Source: JANMZO01 sp963763135
GTDB lineage: Bacteria; Actinomycetota; Acidimicrobiia; Acidimicrobiales; JANYDT01
NCBI GenBank assembly: GCA_963763135.1
Contig: CAVXNJ010000006.1
Coordinates: forward strand, 13,311-77,310
Reading direction: 5' to 3'
Length of the DNA: 64,000 nt
The notes beneath the pieces were generated by a model. The model made no database searches. It was not told the origin of the DNA and saw nothing but the letters and a program-made list of their open reading frames with translations. Positions 14,675 to 23,318 of the stretch are shown in pieces. The first letter of the stretch is position 1. Every line of letters begins with the position of its first letter. The position numbers were made by a program, and so were the translations under genes.

Positions 14675-17190
14675 GCATCATGATTCGCCTCACCATCAAA
14701 GAGCTGATCGCCCACAAGCTTCGTCTCCTCGCCACGGCTTTCGCCGTGATCATCGGGGTGGCATTTCTTGGCGGCACGCTCACCCTGACCGACACCGTCA
14801 TGGGGACCTTCGACAGTCTCCTCGCGAAAGCCGACGCCGGCACCGACGCTTACGTACGCGGCGACAGCCCACTCGACCTCGGTTTCGGCAGTGGCCGGCC
14901 CCGTATCCCGGTCGCGTTGATCGATCAGGTACGTCGGGCCGACGGTGTCCGCGAGGTTGCTCCCCGCGTTTCGGGCTACGCCCAGATCCTCGACAAGAAG
15001 GGCAAGGCCGTCGGTGACGCACAGACCGGCGTGCTCGGTATGAACTGGTCAACGGTCGAGGAGTTGAATCCCTTCCGACTGACGGAAGGCCACGCACCTT
15101 CGGGTCCGGACGAGATCGTCATCGACAAGAACTCAGCCGATACGACGGGATTTGCCCTCGGCGACACCACAACGGTGCTGACCGCCGGGGAGCCCCGGCC
15201 GGCGACCATCGTCGGTTTTGCCAAGTTCGGTTCAGCCGACTCGCCCGGTGGCACCGCCATGACCCTCTTCGACGACGCCACCGCCCAATCGGTGCTTGCG
15301 TCCCCCGGTCAGATCGATGGCATCGCCGTCGTCGGCGCCGAAGGGGCCTCGGAGGAGCAGCTTGTGGCGAGCCTCACGCCGCTCATCGGCGCGAGCAACG
15401 AAGCCATCACCGGACGTGAACTCCTCAAGGAGGACCAGGACAAAGTCCACCAGGACATCGGCGCTTTCGGAACGTTCATGACGATCTTCGCATGCATCGC
15501 GATGTTCGTCGCGGCGTTCATCATCAACAACACGTTCTCGATCATCGTGTCGCAACGAACGAAGGAAATGGCCCTACTTCGGGCCATCGGTGCCAGCGGC
15601 CGCCAAGTTCGACGCGCGGTGCTGATCGAAGCAGCCGCCGTCGGGCTGAGCGCATCCGCCATCGGCCTTGTCGCCGGGATCGGCGTGGCCAAGGCGCTTC
15701 AAGTCTTGCTGGGCAGCGTCGGTCTCGACATCCCGGCGGGAGCAACGGTCATCAGTACCTCGACGGTCGTGACTTCCCTCGTCGCCGGTTTCACGGTGAC
15801 GGTGGTGTCCGCGGTGATGCCCGCTCGGCGGGCGTCTCGTGTCGCGCCGATCGCTGCGCTCCGCGATGTCGCCCAGGACCGCTCTGCGGTGTCCAAGCGG
15901 CGAGCCGCTAGTGGCGCCGGAATCACGGCACTCGGTATCGCCAGCTTGCTCGCCGGCCTCGCCGCCAAAGATGTCAAGGTGGTCGGCCTCGGCGCTGTCG
16001 TGTTGTTCCTCGGTGTGTCGGTCTTCGGTCCCGTGTTGGCCCGACCCGTCGCTGCGGTCCTAGGACAGCCAATGGCGCGGCTGCGTGGCATGCCCGGCTC
16101 CCTCGCCCGTCAGAACGCCATGCGCAGTCCCAAGCGAACCGCCCGCACCGCGTCCTCGTTGATGATCGGCGTCGGTCTGGTCAGTTTCATCACCATCTTC
16201 GCCTCGTCAGCGAAAGCGTCGGGCTCGGGTGCACTGCGCGAAGATTTCCAAGGGTCTGTTGTCGTCGACTCTGGAGCATTCGACGGAAGCTCGGGACTGA
16301 GCCCCGACTTCGCGACCGCACTTGCCAAGCGTCCCGGTGTGTCGATCATCTCCCAGGAGCGGATCACCAGCGTCGAAATCGACGGGAAGCCCAACGACCT
16401 GTTCAAGGCCTACGACACGGCAACAATCGGGAAGCTCTTCGACCTGGGCCATGTGCAAGGCGACCTCGAACACCTCGGTCCCGACGGCATCGCCGTCAAA
16501 GCCGAAAATGGAAAAGGTGGCCCGAAGCTGGGCGACATCCGAACGGTGACGTTCTCCACCGGAACGAAGACGTTCGTGGTCCGCGCCCTTTACGACCACA
16601 GCGCCTGGTTCCTCGGCAACGAGTTCGTCGACCTGTCCGCGTTCACCGCGAATCTGCCGACACAACTCGACTCCCGAGTGTTCATCGATGCCGACAACGC
16701 CGAGGCGGTAACTGCGCAAGCTGCTCTGTACCCGACGGCGAAGGTCATGTCGACCGAAGAGTTCATCACCGATCAGCAAGGCAAGATCGACACGATTCTC
16801 AAGCTGATCTACGCCCTGCTCGGACTCGCCGTCTTCATCGCCTTGCTCGGTATCGCCAACACGCTTGCGCTCTCGATCCACGAACGCAAGCGCGAACTCG
16901 GCCTGCTACGCGCCGTCGGCATGAGTCGAGCGCAAGTCAGGTCTTCGGTTCGCTGGGAGTCCGTCATCATCGCGCTGTTCGGCACGGTTCTCGGGCTCAC
17001 CATCGGTGTGTTCCTCGGATGGGCGATGATGCACGCGCTTGGCACCGAAGGGGTGAACCGGTTCGTCATTCCCTTCGGCTCGCTAACAGTCATCACAGCC
17101 GTCGCGGCCGTCGCCGGTGTCGGGGCAGCGGTCATGCCTGCCCGTCGCGCTGCTCGCATCGACATCCTCACCGCCATCGCATCGAGCTGA
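14671..17190 (+). CDS. FtsX-like ABC transporter permease
   Basis: An 839-residue permease with the duplicated layout of the large FtsX/MacB group: membrane segment near residue 20, a periplasm-facing domain (about 45-260), three-helix FtsX domain (about 270-400, including MALLRAIGASGRQVRRAVLIEA), a central pair of helices, a second extracellular domain (about 500-700) and a second FtsX domain (about 710-835; LGLLRAVGMSRAQVRSSV). It forms the exporter or mechanotransmission channel for the ATPase encoded just upstream. GTG 14671 overlaps the ATPase stop; ATG 14680 three codons later is an equally good start. Confidence 0.94.
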   Translation: MSIMIRLTIKELIAHKLRLLATAFAVIIGVAFLGGTLTLTDTVMGTFDSLLAKADAGTDAYVRGDSPLDLGFGSGRPRIPVALIDQVRRADGVREVAPRVSGYAQILDKKGKAVGDAQTGVLGMNWSTVEELNPFRLTEGHAPSGPDEIVIDKNSADTTGFALGDTTTVLTAGEPRPATIVGFAKFGSADSPGGTAMTLFDDATAQSVLASPGQIDGIAVVGAEGASEEQLVASLTPLIGASNEAITGRELLKEDQDKVHQDIGAFGTFMTIFACIAMFVAAFIINNTFSIIVSQRTKEMALLRAIGASGRQVRRAVLIEAAAVGLSASAIGLVAGIGVAKALQVLLGSVGLDIPAGATVISTSTVVTSLVAGFTVTVVSAVMPARRASRVAPIAALRDVAQDRSAVSKRRAASGAGITALGIASLLAGLAAKDVKVVGLGAVVLFLGVSVFGPVLARPVAAVLGQPMARLRGMPGSLARQNAMRSPKRTARTASSLMIGVGLVSFITIFASSAKASGSGALREDFQGSVVVDSGAFDGSSGLSPDFATALAKRPGVSIISQERITSVEIDGKPNDLFKAYDTATIGKLFDLGHVQGDLEHLGPDGIAVKAENGKGGPKLGDIRTVTFSTGTKTFVVRALYDHSAWFLGNEFVDLSAFTANLPTQLDSRVFIDADNAEAVTAQAALYPTAKVMSTEEFITDQQGKIDTILKLIYALLGLAVFIALLGIANTLALSIHERKRELGLLRAVGMSRAQVRSSVRWESVIIALFGTVLGLTIGVFLGWAMMHALGTEGVNRFVIPFGSLTVITAVAAVAGVGAAVMPARRAARIDILTAIASS

Positions 17191-17245
17191 GCGTCCCGCC
17201 TCTGGGTCGGCACCCGTCGACCCGGAGGCACCTCGGCAATTCGTT

Positions 17246-17264
17246 CTCGAGCCCCCGGCTCGAG
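17246..17264. terminator. Inverted repeat after the permease gene
   Basis: CTCGAGC and GCTCGAG (17246-17252, 17258-17264) form a perfect 7-bp stem with a 5-nt loop, 55 bp after the permease stop. No T-run follows; it could be a weak terminator or a leader hairpin of the next gene. Confidence 0.4.
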
Positions 17265-17347
17265 ATCCGCTCAACAACGCAGAACCCTGCAACAACCACG
17301 TCCCGTTTCATCCTCCATTTCTTCATCTACCTCCAAGGAGACCTCCA

Positions 17348-18901
17348 ATGCATCACGTCGACACCACTGATCGTGCAATGCCGCCGGCACAGCCGACGAG
17401 TCGCACGACAAAGAACGGATGGCGGCGAGTTCGCTCACTCGCCCCCGCTCTCCTCGCCACGGCACTGGGCCCCGCAACACTCCTGGCATCGGCCAATGCC
17501 GCGCCACGAACGGACAGCGCCACCGCGACGACGTCGAAGATCACCGACTGGGCGTCGTGTCCGGAGTCGACCGACACGATGTGCGGAACCCTGAACGTGC
17601 CACTCGACTGGACAAAGCCAAGCGGCAAGCAGATCGCAATCACCGTCGCCCGTCGGCCGGCTGACGACCCCAAGCATCGCATCGGCACGCTGTTCTACAA
17701 CCCGGGTGGGCCCGGAGACACGCCGATCCCCTACATCGTCCAGGCCAATCTGATCTTCTCCGAAACGCTGCGAGCCAAATTCGACATCGTCGGGCTCGAT
17801 CCCCGGGCGGTCGGTGAAACCACGCGCGTAAGCTGCGCGGTCCCCGTGTTCACGGCGGACAGCACGCTGTTCCCGAAGACCGAAGAGCAGTTCAATCAGC
17901 TCCGTCGCCGCAACCGTGCAGTCGGGGAGAGCTGCCTGAAGAACACCGGAGCGTTCCTCTCTAATACCGACACCGTGAACGTCGCCCGGGACCACGAGGC
18001 ATTGCGTGTCGCTCTCGGGGTGAAGCAGGTCAGCTGGCTCGGCCTGTCCTATGGCACACAGGTCGCGGCAAACTACGCCGAGCTCTACCCGACGGCAACA
18101 CGAGCAATGGCGCTCGATGCGGCCCTGGATCACAGCCAACCAGAACTACAGCAGGTCGCTGACGAGATCATCGCGGCGGAAGACTCCTTCAACCGATTCG
18201 CCACGTGGTGCAAAACCGCGACAGCGTGTGCTCTCAAGGGCCAAGACGTCGGAGCCGTGTTTGACCGGCTCGTCGAACGGGCGGAGAAGCGCCCGATCCC
18301 CGTAGCCGGTGCGATCCACGGCGTCACCGGTGAGGACATCCGTATGTTCACGAAAGGCGTCCTCCGCTTCAAGGACCCTTCGATCTTCGGACCGGATCAA
18401 TCCTGGGCCGGACTCTCGAAGGCGATCAAAGCGGCCGTCGACGGCGACGCGACCGCGATGGCGAAGATGCCAGCGGGTGCACCCCAGGACGGCGCGTTCG
18501 CGATGCTCGCCATTGCCTGCATGGACTACGCCCCCCAGATCCGCACCTACGAGCAGATGCGTCAGCGCATCGAGATGGCACGACAGCTCGCACCCCACCT
18601 TCAAGGTGCGTCCGAAACATGGCAAGTCAACTACTGCATCGACTGGCCGCTGAGACCCACCAACCCGCCCCGCACGCTGCGCGTATCGGGCGTGCCCACC
18701 CTCCTCGTCCACGCCTCCCATGACGCGTCGGACCCGTACCGCTGGACCCACTCCCTGGCGAGCCAGATCAGCGGTTCGTCGATTCTGACCCGCGACGGTG
18801 ACGGGCATACCTCGTACAACACGTCCAAGTGTGCTCGCGCCGCGGTCGACGCGTATCTCGTCACGCCGAAAGCACCGGCCAGCTCAACCTGCTCGGACTG
18901 A
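17348..18901 (+). CDS. Secreted alpha/beta hydrolase with TAP-like C-terminal domain
   Basis: Resembles the tripeptidyl aminopeptidase/SlpD-E group of secreted actinomycete peptidases. An N-terminal signal peptide (basic RRVR, hydrophobic run, cleavage probably after ASANA near residue 51) precedes the hydrolase domain with the oxyanion motif NPGGPGDT, the conserved DPR turn, nucleophile Ser234 in LGLSYGTQ, and the C-terminal TAP domain (about 390-500) with VPTLLVHASHDASDPY (catalytic Asp region) and DGHTSY (catalytic His). Even Cys spacing suggests disulfides. ATG 17348 follows AAGGAGACCTCC. It may be expressed separately from the ABC operon. Confidence 0.9.
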   Translation: MHHVDTTDRAMPPAQPTSRTTKNGWRRVRSLAPALLATALGPATLLASANAAPRTDSATATTSKITDWASCPESTDTMCGTLNVPLDWTKPSGKQIAITVARRPADDPKHRIGTLFYNPGGPGDTPIPYIVQANLIFSETLRAKFDIVGLDPRAVGETTRVSCAVPVFTADSTLFPKTEEQFNQLRRRNRAVGESCLKNTGAFLSNTDTVNVARDHEALRVALGVKQVSWLGLSYGTQVAANYAELYPTATRAMALDAALDHSQPELQQVADEIIAAEDSFNRFATWCKTATACALKGQDVGAVFDRLVERAEKRPIPVAGAIHGVTGEDIRMFTKGVLRFKDPSIFGPDQSWAGLSKAIKAAVDGDATAMAKMPAGAPQDGAFAMLAIACMDYAPQIRTYEQMRQRIEMARQLAPHLQGASETWQVNYCIDWPLRPTNPPRTLRVSGVPTLLVHASHDASDPYRWTHSLASQISGSSILTRDGDGHTSYNTSKCARAAVDAYLVTPKAPASSTCSD

Positions 18902-18936
18902 GCCTCGGACGGAGCAGGTTTGAGCTCGGACAGAGC
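18892..18936. repeat. Three copies of a 12-bp unit CTCGGACNGAGC
   Basis: Copies at 18892-18903, 18904-18915 and 18925-18936 differ only at the central position. The first contains the stop codon of the preceding gene. Each unit is nearly self-complementary, so the array can fold in the transcript. Confidence 0.75.
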
Positions 18937-19013
18937 ACGCGAGCGCTGCACGCACTTCACGTCGACGGCCCGCGCACCCGTCGGGCCGTCGGCCGCACCA
19001 ATGCTCTGATTCG

Positions 19014-19748
19014 TCACCTCGGGTTCGTGAGCTGAGTGAGCCTGCTATCGAAGTCCGCAGCAAGATCGAGAAGTGCCTCGCGGCAGCGGCCCCGGTGGGC
19101 TGGAGCATGCATTGGCGCAAGCGTGTCGATATCGAGTTCCGCCAATCGCCGACAGGTCGCGCCACTCAACGGGTGCAGCGAAAGTGCGCCAGGCATCTCG
19201 TCCTCTGCCTGAACGGCCCGTCCAAAGATGTCGCCGTCGGTCATGGCGGAGTAGGTGCCGTTCCATGTGAATAGGTCGCCGCAGAAAAGTGTCTTGGTTG
19301 TGACGTCGTAGAGCACGCCGGCTTCCCAGGCATGTGGCACGTGCGGAGTGTCGAACCATTGCACGACGTGCCCGCCGATGTCGAGCGTCTCGCCATCGGC
19401 CAGTGGCCTCGGCTCCCGATCTGCGAGATCACGGATCGACACCATGCAACCAATGAACCCGTGGGTGACGGTGGCGTGCGGGGCGAGCGCCAGCCATTCG
19501 TTCATCGAACCCGACTCGTCGGCTTCAACGTGGCCGAAGCTTATCCACCGGACCGACTCCGCTGGTAGCACGGTCGACACAGCGGTCGACACCAGAGGGA
19601 ACAGATTGCGCATGCCGGTGTGGAACAGCAGCGGCTCGGCTGCCGCGATCAGGTACTGATTGAACGCCACCGGCGCCTCTGGAACCACCGTCGTCAGCTG
19701 GTACACGCCGTCGGCTACTTCGGTCACTCTTGTCTTAATCGTGTCCAT
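19014..19748 (-). CDS. MBL-fold metallo-hydrolase of the flavodiiron (ODP) type
   Basis: The metal ligands follow the H-x-E-x-D pattern of flavodiiron-type beta-lactamase domains (SFGHVEADESG) rather than HxHxDH, with later ligands in THGFIG, FCGDLFTW and the C-terminal APMHAPAH. Length 244 aa covers only the MBL domain, so no flavodoxin or FMN module is fused. It is expected to bind a di-iron or di-zinc centre; oxygen/NO reduction or a hydrolytic role both remain possible. ATG 19748 overlaps the stop of the upstream isomerase-like gene (ATGA), so it is the third cistron of the TetR-headed operon. Confidence 0.82.
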   Translation of the reverse strand: MDTIKTRVTEVADGVYQLTTVVPEAPVAFNQYLIAAAEPLLFHTGMRNLFPLVSTAVSTVLPAESVRWISFGHVEADESGSMNEWLALAPHATVTHGFIGCMVSIRDLADREPRPLADGETLDIGGHVVQWFDTPHVPHAWEAGVLYDVTTKTLFCGDLFTWNGTYSAMTDGDIFGRAVQAEDEMPGALSLHPLSGATCRRLAELDIDTLAPMHAPAHRGRCREALLDLAADFDSRLTQLTNPR

Positions 19749-20519
19749 CAGAACGGTACCTCGGTCGCCAGCAAACCGGTGCGCTGCGTTGCGTCCAACG
19801 GGGGGCGACCCGACAGCACTCGGCACAACTCGATGGCATTGATATGCACGTGCTCGCCGCCGTCACCGGCGTTGAACTCGCCGCCCGCTGGCCCGGTCAA
19901 CGTGAGTCTGAACGGCCTGCCGTAGCGGCGGGCCAGTTCGGCAACCACATCGGCGACGATGCGTCCGTCGTGCTCAGGCGTCAGCTCAAGGTCGCGCCCG
20001 ACCGCGCGAGCAATGTCGATGCGGTGCATCCACGGATCGCGGGTCAGGATCGTGTCGAGCAGAAACGCCATCCGCCAGGTCTCGGACTTTCCGCCGACCT
20101 GTTGTTTCATCGGCATCATGCGGAACAGCCGTGGAGCTTTGGACCGCCAGCGAGCGGCGCGCTGGACCGATCTCGTCGACGCCGACGATCAGCGCATCGG
20201 TCGTCAGATCGGCATGGTCGGCCACCTGTTTTGTCGTCAGCGCATCGATCATCGGGCCGCCGTCGCGCTTGGATGTTTTCGTGGCAGCACCCATCGCGCC
20301 GAACAGGCGACGGAAGCCAGTGAAAGTCGACATCATCCCGAGGCTGTGGCCGGCCACGGCCCGGACATCCCACAAAGGGCAATCGGTCGGTTTCGTCCAA
20401 TCAGTCGGTTCGAGCGATCGCAGCTGCGATGCCAGACGCGCATACTCACTGCGCGCGAGGCCCTCAGCCTCGGACCGGGTGATCGCCGGGATCGTGTCGA
20501 TTCGTGTCGCGGTCATCAT
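19748..20519 (-). pseudogene. Frameshifted maleylpyruvate isomerase-family (mycothiol-dependent) gene
   Basis: The first half is read in one frame from ATG 20519 (DWTKPTDCPLWDVRAVAGHS is the family metal-site motif), and the second half in another, open down to the stop at 19748 and ending with the family hallmark GLLATEVPF. The homologous halves meet between about 20120 and 20165; one extra base, or two missing, separates the frames. In the second frame the helix AARWRSKAPRLFRMMPM continues naturally into SETWRMAFLLDTILTRDPWMHRIDIAR. It may be a real inactivating mutation or a sequencing/assembly error; no long homopolymer is at the junction. Its start overlaps the tetR stop. Confidence 0.8.
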
Positions 20520-21127
20520 TTCTTTTGCCTCCTCTTGGCGGTTTGCTCGCCCTTCTTGGTCATGTGGTCGTAGAACATCTCAACTGCTTCGTCGATCAGG
20601 CGGATCCATCGATCCCCACCCGGGTCGTTGGAGATTTGCTGGTCAGTGAGCCCCGTTCCGATCGCGGTGAACAGGTCGATCGCAGCGGGGTCGGTGATCC
20701 CACACCTCGCGATTCGCTGACCGAGCCGCTCGATACTCGCCTCGGAAATCGCGAACGACTCTGCCGACGGCTCGAAGCCCGGGATCGTCCGCTGGAACAG
20801 CAGCTGGTATCGAGCGGCGTCGGCCGCGCAGAACTCCACGAAGTAGTGCACGATCGCCTTCAGACCCTCCACGGGCTTACTTGGAACGTCCGGCGGCTCG
20901 GCCTCCACGAAGGCACGCGCCCCCTGGGCATACATAGCGTCGTATATCGCGTTCTTCGAATCGAAATACCCGTAAAGCGATGGCGGTTGCATCCCTACTG
21001 CACTTGCCAGGTCGCGCAGCGACAGCCCGGCAAGCCCATTGGCGCGCACCTGGGTCCACGCAACGTCGAGAATCTCGGCCTTCGTCGCTTCCCGACGCTC
21101 TCCTCGTCTATCTCGCCTACCATTCAT
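20516..21127 (-). CDS. TetR/AcrR-family transcriptional regulator
   Basis: N-terminal TetR helix-turn-helix (about residues 10-60: ATKAEILDVAWTQV, LSLRDLASAVGM, PPSLYGYFDSKNAIYDAM) followed by an all-helical ligand domain. ATG 21127 is preferred: AGGTGA lies just upstream and it is the only start downstream of the clear promoter (see 21135-21178). It is the first gene of a three-gene operon and is divergent from paaA. An inverted repeat over its own transcription start suggests autorepression. The ligand is unknown; an aromatic CoA thioester would fit the neighbourhood but is inference. Confidence 0.92.
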   Translation of the reverse strand: MNGRRDRRGERREATKAEILDVAWTQVRANGLAGLSLRDLASAVGMQPPSLYGYFDSKNAIYDAMYAQGARAFVEAEPPDVPSKPVEGLKAIVHYFVEFCAADAARYQLLFQRTIPGFEPSAESFAISEASIERLGQRIARCGITDPAAIDLFTAIGTGLTDQQISNDPGGDRWIRLIDEAVEMFYDHMTKKGEQTAKRRQKK

Positions 21128-21134
21128 AGGATCA

Positions 21135-21178
21135 CCTAACATGCTTAGGATAATAGAATCACCATCGAAAAAGGTCAA
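21135..21178 (-). promoter_or_regulatory. tetR promoter with overlapping operator
   Basis: On the minus strand TTGACC (21173-21178) and TATTAT (21150-21155) are separated by exactly 17 bp, a very good sigma-70-type promoter. Directly downstream, CCTAA-catgc-TTAGG (21135-21149) is a perfect 5-bp inverted repeat covering the expected +1, a typical place for a TetR operator. Confidence 0.75.
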
Positions 21179-21505
21179 GCGGAATCCTGTCTCGCCATCG
21201 CCGAGTCCGTGTTGACCGCGTCGACAGCCAACACGCGCCACCTCTCGTCGCACAGCGGTAGCGGGAAGAGCACGCTGTCGATCCGGACGCAGACTTCCGG
21301 TTCGCCGCTATTGCCTCCACGCCGTTGCGAGTCGGCTGAGTGCCATCGGAACACCGCGTGTATTGCCATTCATGTCGCCGCTGCACCGATACCCGCGGTC
21401 GATCAAGTCGGCTCCGTCCACAGCACGTAGGCAACGTGGGCCGAGGCGGGCGGTCTCAACGTCGTCAAAATCTGAAGCGTGAGTTCACACGCCGCAAGGC
21501 ACCAA
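21179..21505. other. Non-coding stretch between tetR and paaA
   Basis: About 330 bp. Several short frames are open on both strands, the longest about 90 codons, but none has a ribosome binding site, a recognisable motif or plausible composition. I see no gene here. Confidence 0.5.
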
Positions 21506-21539
21506 TTGACAGGTCGAACGTTCGTGGGAGAATCGACGT
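21506..21539 (+). promoter_or_regulatory. paa operon promoter with a palindrome in the spacer
   Basis: TTGACA (21506-21511) and GAGAAT (21528-21533) are 16 bp apart. The expected start of transcription falls on or next to the GTG start of paaA at 21540, implying a leaderless message. The 10-bp perfect palindrome CGAACGTTCG (21515-21524) lies between the two hexamers, where a bound repressor would block polymerase. Confidence 0.55.
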
Positions 21540-22439
21540 GTGCGCACCTGGACCGACATGGCCGAGTTCGAGGAATTCTTGAACGATGGCGGCATCGTGG
21601 AGCCGGGCGACGACATGCCGTCGAAGTACCGGACCGAGGTGTTTCGCTTCATTGAGATGCACGCCAACTCCGAACTCTTCGGCGGGTTGTGCGAACGGCA
21701 CTGGGTCACGCGGGCGCCAGGTCTTCACCGAAAGCTTGCGTTCCTGGCGAAGACCCAGGATGAGATCGGCCATGCCCACCTGCTGTACATGGTGGCGGCC
21801 GATCTGGGTGTGAAGACCCGAGCACAGATGATCGACGATCTGATGGAGGGTCGATCGAAGTTCCACAACGTCTTTCACTACAAGACGCAGACCTGGGCCG
21901 ATCAGATAGTGATTGCGTTTCTCGTCGATGCCGCAGCGCTCACCACCCAGCAGGCGGTGTTGAAGCAGTGTTCCTACGGGCCGTACCGACGTATTCTCCG
22001 TCGCATCGTGGCCGAAGAGGGCTTCCACATGCGCCATGGCGAGGAGATGCTGTTGACGCTCGCCGACGGCACCGAAACGCAACGCGAACTGTTCCAAGAC
22101 GCGCTCAACCGCTGGTGGGAAGCCGTCATGCATTTCTTCGGCCCACCGACCAAAGAAGGTGACCTGCTGATCCGGTGGCGGATCAAAAGCGACTCGAACG
22201 AAGTACTGCGCGACAGGTTCGTGCAGAAGTTTCTGCCGATGTTGCACGACTACGGCTTCACCGTGCCCGATCCGCTGCTTCATCAGGACGCCGATGGGCG
22301 CTGGGTTCTCGGCGAGATCGACTGGAAAGCGTTGAAGGCCACACAGCTCAACGTGGGGCCCGATTCTGCAGCGCGCATCGCACTGTCGAAGGCGGCCTGG
22401 GTCGACACCGATTGGGTGCGACAGGCGCTGTCGGCATGA
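21540..22439 (+). CDS. paaA: 1,2-phenylacetyl-CoA epoxidase, catalytic subunit A
   Basis: Catalytic di-iron subunit of the PaaABC(D)E multicomponent oxygenase, which converts phenylacetyl-CoA to its ring 1,2-epoxide. The ferritin-like iron-binding motifs are TQDEIGHAHLLY and VAEEGFHMRHGEE; the substrate-side segment SKYRTEVFRFIEMHANSELFGG is also typical. Length 299 aa is normal for the subunit. GTG 21540 coincides with the predicted transcription start; ATG 21558 is an alternative. Its stop overlaps the start of the next gene (ATGA). First gene of paaA-paaD-paaB-paaC. Confidence 0.95.
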   Translation: MRTWTDMAEFEEFLNDGGIVEPGDDMPSKYRTEVFRFIEMHANSELFGGLCERHWVTRAPGLHRKLAFLAKTQDEIGHAHLLYMVAADLGVKTRAQMIDDLMEGRSKFHNVFHYKTQTWADQIVIAFLVDAAALTTQQAVLKQCSYGPYRRILRRIVAEEGFHMRHGEEMLLTLADGTETQRELFQDALNRWWEAVMHFFGPPTKEGDLLIRWRIKSDSNEVLRDRFVQKFLPMLHDYGFTVPDPLLHQDADGRWVLGEIDWKALKATQLNVGPDSAARIALSKAAWVDTDWVRQALSA

Positions 22440-22948
22440 CAGCTGAAGCGGATCGTCTGGCCACGGTCCGACGCGTCGTCGAGGCGGTCGACGACCCGGA
22501 ACTGGCCGGGGTGACCATCGGCGATCTCGGGATGGTTCTCGACGTGCGGTTGCGCGGAGCCGACGTCATCGTCGATCTGGCGCCGACATTTCTCGGCTGC
22601 GTAGCCGTGGGCCTGATCTGTCTCGATGTGCAGAGCCGCGTCCTCGCGCACGATCCAGCGCTCACCTCGTGCGACGTTCGCGTGGTTCAGAGCGCCTGGT
22701 CAACCGACCGGATCAACGCGAACGGTGTCACCCAGCTCAACGAGTTGGGAATCGTCGTGGTGCGATCGGGCGGGTCGCTCGAAGCGACTTCGTGCCCGTA
22801 CTGCGGCCACGTTTCGCTCGAAGCACGCGGTGGTTCCGGACCCACTCGATGCCGCACCGTGGCATGGTGCAACAGCTGCCGAACGGTGGTGGAGGCGATG
22901 CGCCCCAAGGGCGTGGTGCCCGCCGTGGCGGTCGCCTCCGGGCATTGA
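22436..22948 (+). CDS. paaD: PaaD-like protein (DUF59/MIP18 domain plus zinc ribbon)
   Basis: Residues 1-100 form a MIP18/DUF59 domain (DDPELAGVTIGDLGMV is the family signature; Cys in TFLGC), and residues 118-155 form a Cys4 zinc ribbon (CPYCG and CNSC) as in PaaD. PaaD is thought to help assemble or insert iron-sulfur or di-iron cofactors of the epoxidase system. ATG 22436 overlaps the paaA stop. It sits second in the operon, whereas in Escherichia coli paaD is fourth. Confidence 0.9.
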   Translation: MTAEADRLATVRRVVEAVDDPELAGVTIGDLGMVLDVRLRGADVIVDLAPTFLGCVAVGLICLDVQSRVLAHDPALTSCDVRVVQSAWSTDRINANGVTQLNELGIVVVRSGGSLEATSCPYCGHVSLEARGGSGPTRCRTVAWCNSCRTVVEAMRPKGVVPAVAVASGH

Positions 22949-22949
22949 T

Positions 22950-23318
22950 ATGTACACGTATGAAGTCTTTCTGAAGCCGGACGGCCGCGACGGATTTGCT
23001 CACGCCGGGAGTCTCGACGCTCCCGACGACGAGATGGCGATCCTCTACGCGCGCGAAACCTACTGTCGGCGAGGCGAGGGAACGCTGGCCTGGGTCGTCC
23101 GCCGCTCAAACATCTTGACCCTGGACCCGGTCGATCTGGCCGTGACCGCCCGGCGCAGCCAAGGGGTCAACGATGGCACCGTCGTTGCGGCGCGTCGCCG
23201 CGCCAGGCGGGCGGGCGCGTTGGCGTCCGCTCCCGAAACGGCCACTCCCGACATGGCCACTCCCGATATGGCCGCCCAGGCGACCACTGACGCGGCCGAT
23301 CCCACGAACGGCGGATGA
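22950..23318 (+). CDS. paaB: 1,2-phenylacetyl-CoA epoxidase subunit B, with C-terminal extension
   Basis: Small structural subunit of the epoxidase. The core (about residues 1-75) reads YEVFLKPDGRDGFAHAGSL then MAILYARETYCRRGEG and LAWVVRRSNI, matching PaaB. It is 122 aa, against about 95 in E. coli; the extra C-terminus is Ala/Thr/Pro-rich with the tandem repeat ATPDM-ATPDM (near residues 98-108). ATG 22950 is 2 bp after the paaD stop, and its own stop overlaps paaC. Confidence 0.92.
   Translation: MYTYEVFLKPDGRDGFAHAGSLDAPDDEMAILYARETYCRRGEGTLAWVVRRSNILTLDPVDLAVTARRSQGVNDGTVVAARRRARRAGALASAPETATPDMATPDMAAQATTDAADPTNGG

Noticed and set aside
21159..21434. Possible small genes on the minus strand between tetR and paaA
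   Set aside because: They start or end across the tetR promoter, lack a ribosome binding site, and their products look random (many Arg, Ser, Cys).
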